15,717 nucleotides of DNA from assembly GCA_021846145.1 (NCBI GenBank), contig JAJZCJ010000046.1, forward strand, positions 1-15,717, given 5' to 3'. The stretch is from Bacillota bacterium. GTDB lineage: Bacteria > Bacillota > Bacilli > Alicyclobacillales > SLC66. Each line of letters begins with the position of its first letter. Position 1 is the first letter of the stretch. A program made the translations under genes and the position numbers. Below the pieces are notes generated by a model. The model searched no databases and was not told where the DNA came from. It saw only the letters and a program-made list of their open reading frames with translations. Positions 8,601 through 15,717 of this stretch are shown piece after piece.

Positions 8601-9329
8601 TTGAACCATCGGACGCAAATCCGGCGGAATCACCGGTAGCACATCAAGAATCATCCAACTCGGTTCATTCCCCGATTGCTTAAACGCATCGATGACCTCA
8701 AGCCGTTTAATGGCGCGATTTCTGCGTTGCCCTTGGACAGTTCTTAACTCTTCGCGCAGCGTTTCAATTTCCTTATCTAGGTCGATATCAAGCAGCAACT
8801 TTTTGATCGATTCCGCACCCATGCCTGCTTCAAAAGCAAGACCATACTTCTCACGATAACTGCGGTACTCTTTTTCAGAAAGTAATTGCTTCTTCTCAAG
8901 TGGCGTATCCCCTGGCTCTGTCACGACATAAGAAGCAAAATAAATCACTTCCTCTAGTGAACGCGGCGACATATCGAGAACTAGTCCCATACGACTAGGG
9001 ATACCCTTGAAATACCAAATATGCGAAACAGGAGCTGCTAATTCAATGTGCCCCATGCGTTCACGACGCACTTTGGAACGCGTCACTTCGACGCCACAAC
9101 GATCACAAACAACGCCTTTATAACGAACTCGTTTGTACTTACCACAATGACACTCCCAGTCACGGGTAGGTCCAAAGATCTTCTCGCAAAAGAGCCCTTC
9201 TTTTTCGGGTTTCAGCGTACGATAATTGATCGTTTCTGGTTTTTTAACTTCTCCGTGTGACCATGAGCGAATCATGTCCGGTGAAGCCAACCCGATTTTC
9301 ATATACTCAAAATTATTGACGTCCAGCAA
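5691..9329 (-). CDS. rpoC: DNA-directed RNA polymerase subunit beta'
   Basis: RpoC (1212 residues; Bacillus has about 1200) forms one pincer of RNA polymerase and holds the catalytic magnesium. Visible landmarks are the N-terminal zinc ribbon Cys60, Cys62, Cys75 and Cys78; [16 protein letters not shown] and the [24 protein letters not shown] region (321-344); the invariant NADFDGD at 447-453; the second zinc site Cys819, Cys893, Cys900 and Cys903; and trigger-loop sequence around 934-950. The start is TTG at 9329, six bases after [17 protein letters not shown] is the same N terminus as the Bacillus protein, and the next Met is residue 10. It is one undivided chain without large lineage inserts. 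It lies 49 bases after rpoB and is closed by a strong terminator. Confidence 0.98.
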   Translation of the reverse strand: MLDVNNFEYMKIGLASPDMIRSWSHGEVKKPETINYRTLKPEKEGLFCEKIFGPTRDWECHCGKYKRVRYKGVVCDRCGVEVTRSKVRRERMGHIELAAPVSHIWYFKGIPSRMGLVLDMSPRSLEEVIYFASYVVTEPGDTPLEKKQLLSEKEYRSYREKYGLAFEAGMGAESIKKLLLDIDLDKEIETLREELRTVQGQRRNRAIKRLEVIDAFKQSGNEPSWMILDVLPVIPPDLRPMVQLDGGRFATSDLNDLYRRVINRNNRLKRLLDLGAPDIIVQNEKRMLQEAVDALIDNGRRGRPVTGPGNRPLKSLSHMLKGKQGRFRQNLLGKRVDYSGRSVIVVGPELKMFQCGLPKEMALELFKPFVMKELVAQGFAHNIKSAKRKVERVSGDVWDVLEKVITEHPVLLNRAPTLHRLGIQAFEPILVAGRAIKLHPLVCTAYNADFDGDQMAVHVPLSAEAQAEARLLMLAAHNILNPKDGKPVVTPTQDMVLGSYYLTIEKADEPGEGQVFSGPDEVFIAYHYKRVSLHSRILLPARTLNKTSFTAQQQESLIITTPGKVLFNEIFPTDFPYINVADRKNLLNGTPDAYFLFNKGVNVHDAIKTIPTKGAVVKSFLGLIIGECFNRYGTTQTAEILDRVKRLGFSYSTKAGITISVADIYVPEQKEKILAEAELQQEKVLAQYRRGLITDEERYNRFINIWSGAKDELTNTLMDSLDRFNPIYMMANSGARGSVSQITQLAGMRGLMANPSGRIIELPIKSNFREGLSVLEYFISTHGARKGLADTALRTADSGYLTRRLVDVAQDTIVRIDDCGTDRGIVVDQMRDGKEIIEELYDRINGRVAFETIRHPDTGEAMVNKNQLIDDNAARKIIEAGIEKVGIRSVLSCRARHGVCIRCYGRNLATGKMVEIGEAVGIIAAQSIGEPGTQLTMRTFHTGGVAGDDITQGLPRIQELFEARNPKGQAMIAEFAGKVTEIREVKEKREIEMTGETETKVYTVPFGSRLRVEVGMELEAGDELTEGSVDPKELLRVKGLRGVQNYLLREVQRVYRIQGVDINDKHVEVMIRQMMRKVRIADSGDTELLPGTYAGLFEFEEANHKAFMAGGEPAIAKPALLGITKASLETDSFLSAASFQETTRVLTEAAIKGKVDRLLGLKENVIIGKLIPAGTGMARYRNIDVVDLEAGETKEGVQGDRAPLEPVGVDGE

Positions 9330-9378
9330 AGGGTTCCCTCCCTCAATTGATCAGGTTCCTTACACCGCATGCGCGCGA

Positions 9379-12300
9379 TTAATCATCCCCGATTTCTCGC
9401 ATTTCCAGACTGAAAGTCAACTTATCTCTCACATCATCATCGTCGTCTGATTCTCGCATCGTAATTTCACGTTCATCTTCGTTCAAAATCTTCACATTAA
9501 GTCCAAGGCTTTGCAATTCCTTAATCAACACTTTAAATGATTCAGGCACGCCAGGTTCCGGCACGTTTTCCCCTTTGACAATCGCTTCATAGGTCTTGAC
9601 ACGACCCACCACATCATCGGATTTAACGGTTAATATTTCTTGCAGCGTATATGCCGCCCCGTACGCTTCAAGTGCCCAAACTTCCATTTCCCCAAAGCGT
9701 TGTCCACCAAATTGCGCCTTGCCGCCAAGCGGCTGTTGTGTCACCAAAGAGTAAGGTCCTGTCGAGCGAGCGTGAATCTTGTCATCCACCAAGTGAGCTA
9801 GTTTAAGCATGTACACATAACCCACCGTCACGCGACCATCAAAACGTTCTCCACTGCGACCATCGTACAAAATGGCCTTGCCATCCCGAGCGAGTCCCGC
9901 CTCTTCTAACGCATCAAACACATCTAACTCGTGAGCCCCATCAAATACCGGTGTTGCCACGTGAATGCCAAGCGCGTGCGCCGCCATGCCAAGGTGAGTT
10001 TCGAGCACTTGCCCAATATTCATCCGAGAAGGTACGCCCAAAGGATTCAACACAATCTGGACGGGAGTGCCATCTGGTAAAAACGGCATATCCTCCACCG
10101 GCATTATGCGCGCGACGACACCTTTGTTGCCATGGCGTCCCGCCATTTTGTCGCCCTCGGAAATTTTGCGCTTTTGTGCCACGTACACACGTACCAATTG
10201 ATTGACACCCGGTGGCAACTCGTCGCCATTTTCGCGAGTGAACACCTTCACGTCCACAACAATGCCTGCGCCGCCATTTGGTACGCGCAGCGATGTATCA
10301 CGCACTTCCCGTGCTTTTTCACCAAAAATAGCGTGCAGCAACCGCTCTTCAGCCGTCAACTCAGTCATGCCTTTTGGCGTCACTTTGCCTACCAGAATAT
10401 CTCCTGCGACAATTTCTGCTCCGATGCGAATGATCCCACGATCATCCAAGTTACGTAGCGCATCTTCACCCACGTTGGGAATATCACGCGTAATTTCTTC
10501 TGGACCAAGTTTAGTGTCACGAGCTTCACACTCATATTCCTCAATGTGAATGGAAGTATAAATGTCCTCTTTCACAACGTCTTCGCTAAGCAAAATAGCA
10601 TCTTCGTAGTTGTAGCCTTCCCAAGTCATAAATGCGACGAGCACGTTGCGGCCAAGCGCTAATTCGCCCTTTTCCGTAGAGGGCCCATCAGCAATGATGT
10701 CACCTTGTTTAACGAAATCACCGTGTTTGACTAAAGGGCGTTGATTTATGCATGTCCCTTGATTAGAGCGCATAAATTTGGCCACCTTATAGCGATCAAC
10801 GTCGCCTTTCACAACGACGCCGTCAACGGTCTCCTCCACGCGCACCCGAATTTCCGAAGCCGTGACTCGCTCCACTACACCAGAATGTTTGGCGATAATG
10901 ACCACGCCAGAATCCTTCGCTGCTTTGTATTCCATGCCAGTTCCCACAAATGGTGCCTCTGTGACAAGCAAGGGCACTGCTTGGCGTTGCATGTTAGAAC
11001 CCATTAAGGCGCGGTTCGCATCATCATTTTCCAAAAAAGGAATCAGTGCAGTCGCTACCGATACGACTTGTTTAGGCGATACATCGATATAATCCACACG
11101 CTCTGCAGGCATGGACAAAATTTCTTCTTTAAAACGAACCACTTGCTCCAGTTCCGCAAACCGTTGATCTGGTGTCAATTTGACGCTCGCTTGCCCGATA
11201 ATATAATTATCTTCTTCATCAGCCGTCAAATAATCAATGTTTTCCGTAACCATCGCAGTCTCTGCATTCACTCTGCGATAGGGGGTCTCAATAAATCCAT
11301 AATCATTCACTCGCGCAAACGTAGACAAGCTATTAATCAAGCCAATGTTTGGACCTTCAGGCGTCTCAATCGGACAAATTCGACCATAGTGAGAATGGTG
11401 AACGTCTCGCACTTCAAACCCTGCACGTTCTCTGGTGAGTCCGCCTGGTCCCAACGCGGAAAGCCTTCTTTTATGAGTAAGTTCAGCTAATGGATTGGTT
11501 TGATCCATAAATTGCGACAACTGACTGGATCCAAAAAATTCCTTGATCGCAGCAATTACCGGACGGATATTGATCAAACCTTGCGGAGTAATCGCATTGG
11601 CGTCCTGAATCGACATCCGTTCTCTGACAACCCGTTCCATTCTAGATAGCCCAATTCGAAATTGATTTTGCAAAAGTTCACCAACAGAGCGCAGACGTCG
11701 ATTGCCCAAATGGTCAATGTCGTCCGTAATGCCTACCCCATGTAGCAAATTGAGAAAATAACTGATGGAAGCAAGGATATCCGATGGCAACACGTGTTTC
11801 ACTGACTTGTCAATTCCGCCATTGCCAATCGCCTTGATCATTTTGCCTTCTTCTTTTTGGCTGTAAATCAGAATCTCTTGTACGCGAACAGAAGGGTCAT
11901 CAGTCAATCCAGCATTCGAACGATACGTATGCGATTTTAAACCTTTTTCCAAGTTAGGTGTCAACTTGTCCAGCAAGCGACGGTCAATCAATTGACCCGC
12001 CTCTGCCAACACTTCACCTGTATCAGCATCGACTAACGTTTCAGCTAATCGCTGATTTAACAAGCGATTTTTTAAATGTAATTTTTTATTTATCTTATAG
12101 CGACCTACCGCCGCAAGATCATAACGTTTGGGATCAAAAAAACGGGAAGCTAACAGATTCCTAGCATTTTCTATAGTTGGTGGTTCTCCCGGACGCAGGC
12201 GTTCATAAATCTCGATTAATGCTCGCTCCGTAGAATCCGTATTGTCTTTTTCAAGTGTATTGCGAAGATATTCATCTTCACCGAACAGCGAGATAATCTC

Positions 12301-12912
12301 CGCATCTGTGGAAAAACCAATGGCGCGGAGCAATACCGTTGCAGGAATTTTCCTTGTGCGATCAATGCGAACATAAATAATGTCTTTGGCGTCCGTTTCA
12401 AGTTCCAACCATGCTCCGCGATTCGGAATCACAGTGGCACTGAACGTTTGTTTGCCATTCTTATCGATCTTTGTGTTAAAATAAACACTAGGTGATCGCA
12501 CCAATTGGCTAACAATGACGCGTTCTGCCCCGTTAATGATAAACGTGCCGGTTTCCGTCATGAGCGGAAAATCGCCCATAAATACTTCTTGTTCTTTCAC
12601 TTCTCCGGTTTCCTTGTTGATCAGGCGAACTTTTACTCGCAATGGTGCAGCAAAAGTAACATCCCGCTCCTTGGATTCATCCACATCATACTTGGGATCA
12701 CCCAAACTATAATCAATGAACTCAAGCACCAGATTCCCAGTGAAATCCTGAATCGGTGAAATGTCAGCAAACAATTCACGCAAACCCTCGCGCAAAAACC
12801 ATTGGTAAGATTTCTGCTGAATTTCAATCAAATTCGGTAGTTCCAATACCTCTGAAACTCGGGAGTACGTCCGGCGTTCTCTGCGGCCATACCTTTCCAC
12901 GTGTCCCTGCAA
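9379..12912 (-). CDS. rpoB: DNA-directed RNA polymerase subunit beta
   Basis: RpoB (1177 residues from the chosen start) is the second large catalytic subunit of RNA polymerase. The rifampicin-binding region [11 protein letters not shown]...[10 protein letters not shown] (about 461-488) is fully canonical, which predicts sensitivity. The active-site segment [12 protein letters not shown] and the C-terminal [10 protein letters not shown] and [27 protein letters not shown] motifs are intact. The tail is acidic (five Asp in a row). The start is uncertain. A GTG at 12921 gives three extra residues but overlaps the only ribosome binding site, GAGGGG (12921-12926). The TTG at 12912 lies eight bases after that site and gives MQGHVERYG, which matches the Bacillus start MTGQLVQYG in length, so it is preferred. 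Confidence 0.97.
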   Translation of the reverse strand: MQGHVERYGRRERRTYSRVSEVLELPNLIEIQQKSYQWFLREGLRELFADISPIQDFTGNLVLEFIDYSLGDPKYDVDESKERDVTFAAPLRVKVRLINKETGEVKEQEVFMGDFPLMTETGTFIINGAERVIVSQLVRSPSVYFNTKIDKNGKQTFSATVIPNRGAWLELETDAKDIIYVRIDRTRKIPATVLLRAIGFSTDAEIISLFGEDEYLRNTLEKDNTDSTERALIEIYERLRPGEPPTIENARNLLASRFFDPKRYDLAAVGRYKINKKLHLKNRLLNQRLAETLVDADTGEVLAEAGQLIDRRLLDKLTPNLEKGLKSHTYRSNAGLTDDPSVRVQEILIYSQKEEGKMIKAIGNGGIDKSVKHVLPSDILASISYFLNLLHGVGITDDIDHLGNRRLRSVGELLQNQFRIGLSRMERVVRERMSIQDANAITPQGLINIRPVIAAIKEFFGSSQLSQFMDQTNPLAELTHKRRLSALGPGGLTRERAGFEVRDVHHSHYGRICPIETPEGPNIGLINSLSTFARVNDYGFIETPYRRVNAETAMVTENIDYLTADEEDNYIIGQASVKLTPDQRFAELEQVVRFKEEILSMPAERVDYIDVSPKQVVSVATALIPFLENDDANRALMGSNMQRQAVPLLVTEAPFVGTGMEYKAAKDSGVVIIAKHSGVVERVTASEIRVRVEETVDGVVVKGDVDRYKVAKFMRSNQGTCINQRPLVKHGDFVKQGDIIADGPSTEKGELALGRNVLVAFMTWEGYNYEDAILLSEDVVKEDIYTSIHIEEYECEARDTKLGPEEITRDIPNVGEDALRNLDDRGIIRIGAEIVAGDILVGKVTPKGMTELTAEERLLHAIFGEKAREVRDTSLRVPNGGAGIVVDVKVFTRENGDELPPGVNQLVRVYVAQKRKISEGDKMAGRHGNKGVVARIMPVEDMPFLPDGTPVQIVLNPLGVPSRMNIGQVLETHLGMAAHALGIHVATPVFDGAHELDVFDALEEAGLARDGKAILYDGRSGERFDGRVTVGYVYMLKLAHLVDDKIHARSTGPYSLVTQQPLGGKAQFGGQRFGEMEVWALEAYGAAYTLQEILTVKSDDVVGRVKTYEAIVKGENVPEPGVPESFKVLIKELQSLGLNVKILNEDEREITMRESDDDDDVRDKLTFSLEMREIGDD

Positions 12913-12920
12913 ATCGGTCA

Positions 12921-12926
12921 CCCCTC
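12921..12926 (-). promoter_or_regulatory. rpoB ribosome binding site
   Basis: GAGGGG lies eight bases before the TTG at 12912 but overlaps the first base of the GTG at 12921. This favours the TTG start. Confidence 0.6.
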
Positions 12927-12945
12927 ATGCCAAATCGCTGCCTAA

Positions 12946-12987
12946 TCAAAAAAGAAAACGAAGACAAACGAACCCCTTAGAGCTCAT
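12946..12987 (-). CDS. Possible 13-residue leader peptide before rpoB
   Basis: An ATG at 12987 opens MSSKGFVCLRFLF and stops at a TGA 33 bases before the rpoB start. AGGAG lies two bases before the ATG, closer than ideal. The site and the ATG sit in the loop of a hairpin at 12977-12998. No family is recognised. It could be a translated leader or chance; nothing shows it is made. Confidence 0.2.
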   Translation of the reverse strand: MSSKGFVCLRFLF

Positions 12988-12998
12988 TTCTCCTCTAA
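12977..12998 (-). promoter_or_regulatory. Hairpin in rpoB leader
   Basis: A perfect six-pair stem TTAGAG/CTCTAA encloses a ten-base loop containing an AGGAG-like ribosome binding site and an ATG. No T run follows, so it is not a terminator. It lies in the leader of about 170 bases between the rpoB promoter and the rpoB start. Confidence 0.35.
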
Positions 12999-13090
12999 AA
13001 ACAAAGTACAATATCCTTTTATTGCCATATAAAAAGCGAAATATTCATTCGTGGAGCATAAACCCCCAAAATAATCTTTCACATCTTATT

Positions 13091-13119
13091 ACAATAACAC
13101 CTTATCAGTACCACGTCAA
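13091..13119 (-). promoter_or_regulatory. Promoter of rpoB-rpoC
   Basis: A -35 TTGACG (13114-13119, 5 of 6), a 17-base spacer and a -10 TATTGT (13091-13096, 4 of 6) with an extended TGT in front. It lies 12 bases after the stop of the methyltransferase gene, so rpoBC can be transcribed without read-through from the L10-L12 unit. Confidence 0.7.
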
Positions 13120-13130
13120 TTGAATGTATG

Positions 13131-13733
13131 CTATTTTTTACATTCATAAACTCGATATCCTTTTTCCTTCGCGATAACCTCTATCTCAAAACCTATTTCA
13201 CGAAGATAACTTTCACTTGATGCCGCGCCCTGTTTTTTCTGGATCACCACATAAAACAGGCCACCATGACGCAACCGCTCTTTGGCATTTTCATAAAGGC
13301 GATACACTACTGATTTTCCCGCCCGAATCGGTGGATTAAGTGCAATCATATCAAACGTCACGTCGTTAGGAATTGCGTCAAACCCATCACTTTGCAGCAC
13401 TTGTACACGATCATTCACCTGGTTTGCGACGGAATTGCGTACAGCAAGTTCCACAGCACGTAAATTGACATCTGCCATCCACACGTACAAAGTAGGCGTT
13501 GAGACAGCCATTGCAATACCGACCGCCCCATACCCACACCCCAAATCCAGCATTGTTCCAGCACTCATGGTTGATAAGCTCGCAATTAACAAACGCGAAC
13601 CCGCATCGATCTCCCTGCGACTAAACACCCCATGATCCGTGTAGAATAGCAGTTCATGTCCACGCAACGGGACGCGAAACGAAGTCGGATCAGACTGGCT
13701 AGTTGGTTGTTTACTGTAATAATGGTCATGCAC
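13131..13733 (-). CDS. rsmC: RsmC/YbxB-type class I SAM-dependent rRNA methyltransferase
   Basis: This 200-residue protein is a class I methyltransferase of the RsmC (16S rRNA guanine-N2, G1207) family. The SAM-binding motif I LDLGCGYG is at 62-69, the acidic residue closing strand 2 is Asp88, and the NPPIR catalytic motif is at 133-137. The preceding HGVFSRREIDAGSRLL segment is typical of the family. E. coli RsmC has an extra N-terminal domain that is missing here, as in Bacillus YbxB, which occupies the same place between rplL and rpoB. Substrate assignment rests on family and context. The start is GTG at 13733 with GGTGA six bases upstream. It lies behind a terminator and no promoter of its own is clear, so expression may depend on read-through. 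Confidence 0.85.
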   Translation of the reverse strand: MHDHYYSKQPTSQSDPTSFRVPLRGHELLFYTDHGVFSRREIDAGSRLLIASLSTMSAGTMLDLGCGYGAVGIAMAVSTPTLYVWMADVNLRAVELAVRNSVANQVNDRVQVLQSDGFDAIPNDVTFDMIALNPPIRAGKSVVYRLYENAKERLRHGGLFYVVIQKKQGAASSESYLREIGFEIEVIAKEKGYRVYECKK

Positions 13734-13749
13734 TTTTCTTCACCATCAC

Positions 13750-13781
13750 AAAAGGGAGGAGCTCATGCTGAGTCTCCTCCC
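13750..13781 (-). terminator. Rho-independent terminator after rplL
   Basis: A perfect eight-pair stem GGGAGGAG/CTCCTCCC, extended inside by CTC/GAG past a one-base bulge, is followed by TTTTG. It begins about 25 bases after the rplL stop. The T run is short, so it may terminate only partly and let some transcription reach the methyltransferase gene. Confidence 0.8.
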
Positions 13782-13805
13782 TCGAAGTTAATAGATTAAT
13801 AACTA

Positions 13806-14174
13806 CTACTTAATTTCTACTTCGCCGCCTGCTTCGACAATCTTCGCTTTGATCGCGTCAGCATCTTCCTTGCTGACTTTTTCTTTCAGCGGTTTTGGTG
13901 CATTATCTACCAATTCTTTGGCTTCTTTCAAGCCCAGACCGGTGATTTCACGCACCGCTTTAATTACGTTAATTTTCGCAGCACCTGCGCTTGTCAAAAT
14001 TGCGTCAAATTCTGTTTGCTCAGCCTCTTCAACAGCGGCTGCAGCGCCTCCACCCATCATCGCCATTGGTGCGGCGGCGGTCACACCGAATTCTTCCTCA
14101 ATGGCCTTCACTAGGTCATTTAATTCAAGTACCGTCATTCCCTTAATCGCTTCAATAAATTCTACATTTGTCAT
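13806..14174 (-). CDS. rplL: 50S ribosomal protein L7/L12
   Basis: L7/L12 (122 residues) forms the flexible stalk that recruits and activates translational GTPases such as EF-Tu and EF-G. The N-terminal dimerisation and L10-binding part (1-30), an Ala/Gly-rich hinge (about 34-50) and the globular C-terminal domain ([23 protein letters not shown] and the [13 protein letters not shown] stretch) are all visible. The ATG at 14174 was chosen because GGGGAGG lies nine bases upstream and [13 protein letters not shown] is a typical start; six extra upstream residues in the open frame would cover that ribosome binding site. It lies 26 bases after rplJ, and the gene ends in two consecutive TAG codons. 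Confidence 0.97.
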   Translation of the reverse strand: MTNVEFIEAIKGMTVLELNDLVKAIEEEFGVTAAAPMAMMGGGAAAAVEEAEQTEFDAILTSAGAAKINVIKAVREITGLGLKEAKELVDNAPKPLKEKVSKEDADAIKAKIVEAGGEVEIK

Positions 14175-14200
14175 TATTGTTAACCTCCCCAACTAATAAA

Positions 14201-14701
14201 TTACGAAGCGCTCTCGGCTTCTTTTTGTTCAGCAATTTGCTTCGTTGCATATGCCAAATTGCGCATTGGAGCCTGCAAGACACTGAGCAACATGGACAAC
14301 AACCCTTCACGCGACGGCAGATTGGCCAGTTCCTTCACGCGTTCTGCGCTGACCAGTTTACCTTCCACGAGGCCGCCTTTAATTTCCAGCGCCTTAGCCT
14401 TGATTGCAAATTCATTTAATATTTTTGCCGGTGCCACTGCATCTTCAACGCCAAACGCAATGGCGGTCGGTCCCTTCAAAAACTCATCAAGTTCACTCGT
14501 GTTAGATTTCGCCGTTGCAAGTCGCGTCAATGTATTTTTTAGCACGCGATACTCAATGCCGGCTTCACGTAATCTTTTACGCAATACCGTCACTTCCGCC
14601 ACAGTCAGACCACGATAATCAGTAACAATCGCGCTTTTGCATTGACTGAGCTTACTTGCGATCTCATCAACCAATACTGCTTTTTCTTCACGCACACCCA
14701 T
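14201..14701 (-). CDS. rplJ: 50S ribosomal protein L10
   Basis: L10 (166 residues, typical) anchors L7/L12 dimers to the 23S rRNA at the stalk base. The RNA-binding domain shows [21 protein letters not shown] (28-48), YRVLKNTL (51-58) and GPTAIAFG (77-84). The C-terminal helix from about 131 to 160 carries the L12-binding segments. The ATG at 14701 follows AAGGGGGTG five bases upstream. In Bacillus the L10-L12 complex represses this operon by binding the mRNA leader and promoting termination; the matching leader and hairpin are present directly upstream (14718-14850). Confidence 0.97.
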   Translation of the reverse strand: MGVREEKAVLVDEIASKLSQCKSAIVTDYRGLTVAEVTVLRKRLREAGIEYRVLKNTLTRLATAKSNTSELDEFLKGPTAIAFGVEDAVAPAKILNEFAIKAKALEIKGGLVEGKLVSAERVKELANLPSREGLLSMLLSVLQAPMRNLAYATKQIAEQKEAESAS

Positions 14702-14717
14702 TATTACACCCCCTTAC

Positions 14718-14752
14718 AAAAATCAACCGGCCTCCGCCGATGACGAAGACCG
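14718..14752 (-). terminator. Attenuator hairpin in the rplJ leader
   Basis: An 11-pair stem (CGGTCTTCGTC against GGCGGAGGCCG, with several G-U pairs) closes an ATC loop and is followed by GTTGATTTTTG. It stands between the L10-binding leader and the rplJ ribosome binding site, the position of the regulated terminator known for the Bacillus rplJL operon. Confidence 0.7.
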
Positions 14753-14850
14753 TTCTGATAGGCATATACCCATTCAGTGTCCTCGACCTCGGCAGGCAAA
14801 TTGGATTAAGCCGTTAACCGGCACCTGCTGTCTGCAGTCAGACATACTTT
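14753..14850 (-). ncRNA. Ribosomal protein L10 leader (L10-L12 autoregulatory mRNA element)
   Basis: Within the 175-base gap between rplA and rplJ lies the hallmark GACAGCAGGTGC (14829-14821 area) with its later partner GCCTGCCGAGG (near 14790-14800), separated by GCTTAATCC. This is the conserved L10 leader pattern that resembles the L10 site on 23S rRNA. It is followed by the attenuator at 14718-14752. No clear promoter was seen in the gap, so the leader may be transcribed from upstream or from a promoter I could not recognise. The ends given are approximate. Confidence 0.8.
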
Positions 14851-14876
14851 TTAATTAGCGGACAAACTCTCCACGC

Positions 14877-15551
14877 TTAGACATCAAGCGGAATGCCAGG
14901 CCCCATCGTACTGCTGATACTGACACCGCGAACATATTGACCTTTCGCCGCCGCTGGTTTCGCTTTTTGCAAAGCTTCCAGAACCGTGTTGAAGTTCTCA
15001 AGCAGTTTTTCCATCGGAAAAGACACCTTGCCGAGTACGGCGTGAACGTTTGCACCTTTATCCAAACGGTATTCCACTTTACCAGCCTTCACTTCTTCGA
15101 CAGCGCGTTTTACATCAAACGTTACCGTGCCTGTTTTCGGATTTGGCATCAATCCACGTGGACCCAAAATGCGGCCCAGTTTACCGACGCTCGCCATCAT
15201 GTCTGGCGTCGCCACCGCAGCATCAAATTCCATCCAACCACCAGCAATGCGGCTCACCAAATCTTCATCGCCAACCACATCAGCGCCTGCTAGTTCTGCT
15301 TCTTTCGCCTTATCGCCTTTTGCAAATACGATCAGTCGCACGGAGCGTCCTGTACCATGTGGCAACACGACTGCGCCGCGAATTTGCTGATCATTTTTGC
15401 GTGGGTCTAACCCCAGCTTAAATGCTACTTCAACCGTTGCGTCGAACTTAACAGTTGATGTTTGTTTCAAAAGTGCAAATGCTTCTGCTGGATCGTACAG
15501 CTTGTCTTTTTCAACGAGCTTTACCGCATCCATGTACTTCTTTCCAGCCAT
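14877..15551 (-). CDS. rplA: 50S ribosomal protein L1
   Basis: L1 (224 residues, slightly shorter than the usual 230 or so) forms the mobile L1 stalk near the E site and assists exit of deacylated tRNA. The signature [19 protein letters not shown] lies at 125-143, and the C-terminal [21 protein letters not shown] is typical. The ATG at 15551 is chosen because AAGGAGG lies seven bases upstream and [10 protein letters not shown] fits the family. A TTG two codons further upstream is closer to that site and less likely. It follows rplK after 84 bases. L1 represses its own operon in E. coli; a candidate site lies in the rplK-rplA gap. Confidence 0.97.
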   Translation of the reverse strand: MAGKKYMDAVKLVEKDKLYDPAEAFALLKQTSTVKFDATVEVAFKLGLDPRKNDQQIRGAVVLPHGTGRSVRLIVFAKGDKAKEAELAGADVVGDEDLVSRIAGGWMEFDAAVATPDMMASVGKLGRILGPRGLMPNPKTGTVTFDVKRAVEEVKAGKVEYRLDKGANVHAVLGKVSFPMEKLLENFNTVLEALQKAKPAAAKGQYVRGVSISSTMGPGIPLDV

Positions 15552-15569
15552 GTACAATCCTCCTTATTG

Positions 15570-15613
15570 GTGGTCTACGAAGCGGTGACTTTAATTTGCG
15601 CCGCTCCTCCCAC
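15570..15613 (-). promoter_or_regulatory. Structured element between rplK and rplA, candidate L1 site
   Basis: In the 84-base gap GTGG (15610-15613) can pair with CCAC (15570-15573), enclosing a seven-pair stem GGAGCGG/CCGCTTC (15601-15607 with 15579-15585). The 5' strand GTGGGAGG resembles the GUGGGA loop sequence of the L1 site on 23S rRNA. The element ends five bases before the rplA ribosome binding site. That L1 binds here is inference. Confidence 0.4.
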
Positions 15614-15635
15614 GTGTAAAGGCCACACCCGACCC

Positions 15636-15717
15636 TTACTCGATTACGGTGATTCCCATCGAGCGTGCCGTGCCTTCGATCATGCGCATCGCTGCCTCGA
15701 CAGTAGCCGCATTGAGA
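15636..15717 (-). CDS. rplK: 50S ribosomal protein L11, C-terminal fragment (5' end beyond window)
   Basis: The last 26 codons read LNAATVEAAMRMIEGTARSMG followed by ITVIE and a TAA at 15638. This is the conserved C-terminal RNA-binding end of L11, which contacts the GTPase-associated centre of 23S rRNA. Its position directly before rplA is the normal L11-L1 order. The rest of the gene lies beyond the right edge. Confidence 0.95.
   Translation of the reverse strand, partial: LNAATVEAAMRMIEGTARSMGITVIE

Noticed and set aside
11068..11490. 140-residue plus-strand frame opposite rpoB
   Set aside because: Antisense shadow of a strongly conserved coding region; no ribosome site or recognisable motif.
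13036..13062. Small stem CGAA/TTCG followed by CTTTTT in the rpoB leader, terminator-like
   Set aside because: Only four A-T-rich pairs; too weak to call a terminator without other evidence.
13849..14196. 115-residue plus-strand frame opposite rplL
   Set aside because: Antisense of the Ala-rich L7/L12 gene, producing an Ala/Ser-rich chain with no support.
1..15717. Mobile element, CRISPR array, phage or defence genes
   Set aside because: No transposase, integrase, repeat-spacer pattern or unfamiliar large gene was seen; nearly all the sequence is accounted for by conserved housekeeping genes.

Overview
The window is a core gene-expression locus of a low-to-moderate GC Gram-positive bacterium (Bacillota, Bacilli-like). 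The evidence is gene order, strong AAGGAGG-type ribosome binding sites, single-chain RpoB and RpoC very similar to the Bacillus proteins, a Bacillus-type S12 with the longer N-terminal segment, and a YbxF-type L7Ae protein between rpoC and rpsL. An Alicyclobacillaceae-like source is a guess from general impression only; the sequence alone does not settle it. Every gene I can support lies on the minus strand, so transcription runs from the right end to the left end. No mobile element, CRISPR array, tRNA or rRNA was seen, and no gene-free stretch exceeds 300 bases.

In transcription order: the 3' end of rplK (L11), rplA (L1), an L10-type mRNA leader with an attenuator-like hairpin, rplJ (L10), rplL (L7/L12), a terminator, an RsmC/YbxB-type rRNA methyltransferase, a promoter and long leader, rpoB, rpoC, a terminator, a promoter with a short hairpin leader, ybxF (L7Ae family), rpsL (S12), rpsG (S7), fusA (EF-G), tuf (EF-Tu), a terminator, a promoter, a type I signal peptidase gene, another promoter and leader, and the first 17 codons of rpsJ (S10), which opens the S10 cluster beyond the left edge.

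The genes form four visible units separated by control signals: L11-L1-L10-L12, rsmC/rpoB-rpoC, the str unit (ybxF-rpsL-rpsG-fusA-tuf), and lepB followed by S10. Together they supply ribosomal stalk and decoding-centre proteins, both large RNA polymerase subunits and the two main elongation factors. The signal peptidase is the only functional outsider.

No novel biological system was found. The points worth a second look are: lepB placed and insulated between tuf and rpsJ; frequent non-ATG starts, including a forced TTG start on tuf; and structured leaders before rpoB, ybxF, rpsL, rplA and rpsJ, some of which may be autoregulatory sites.
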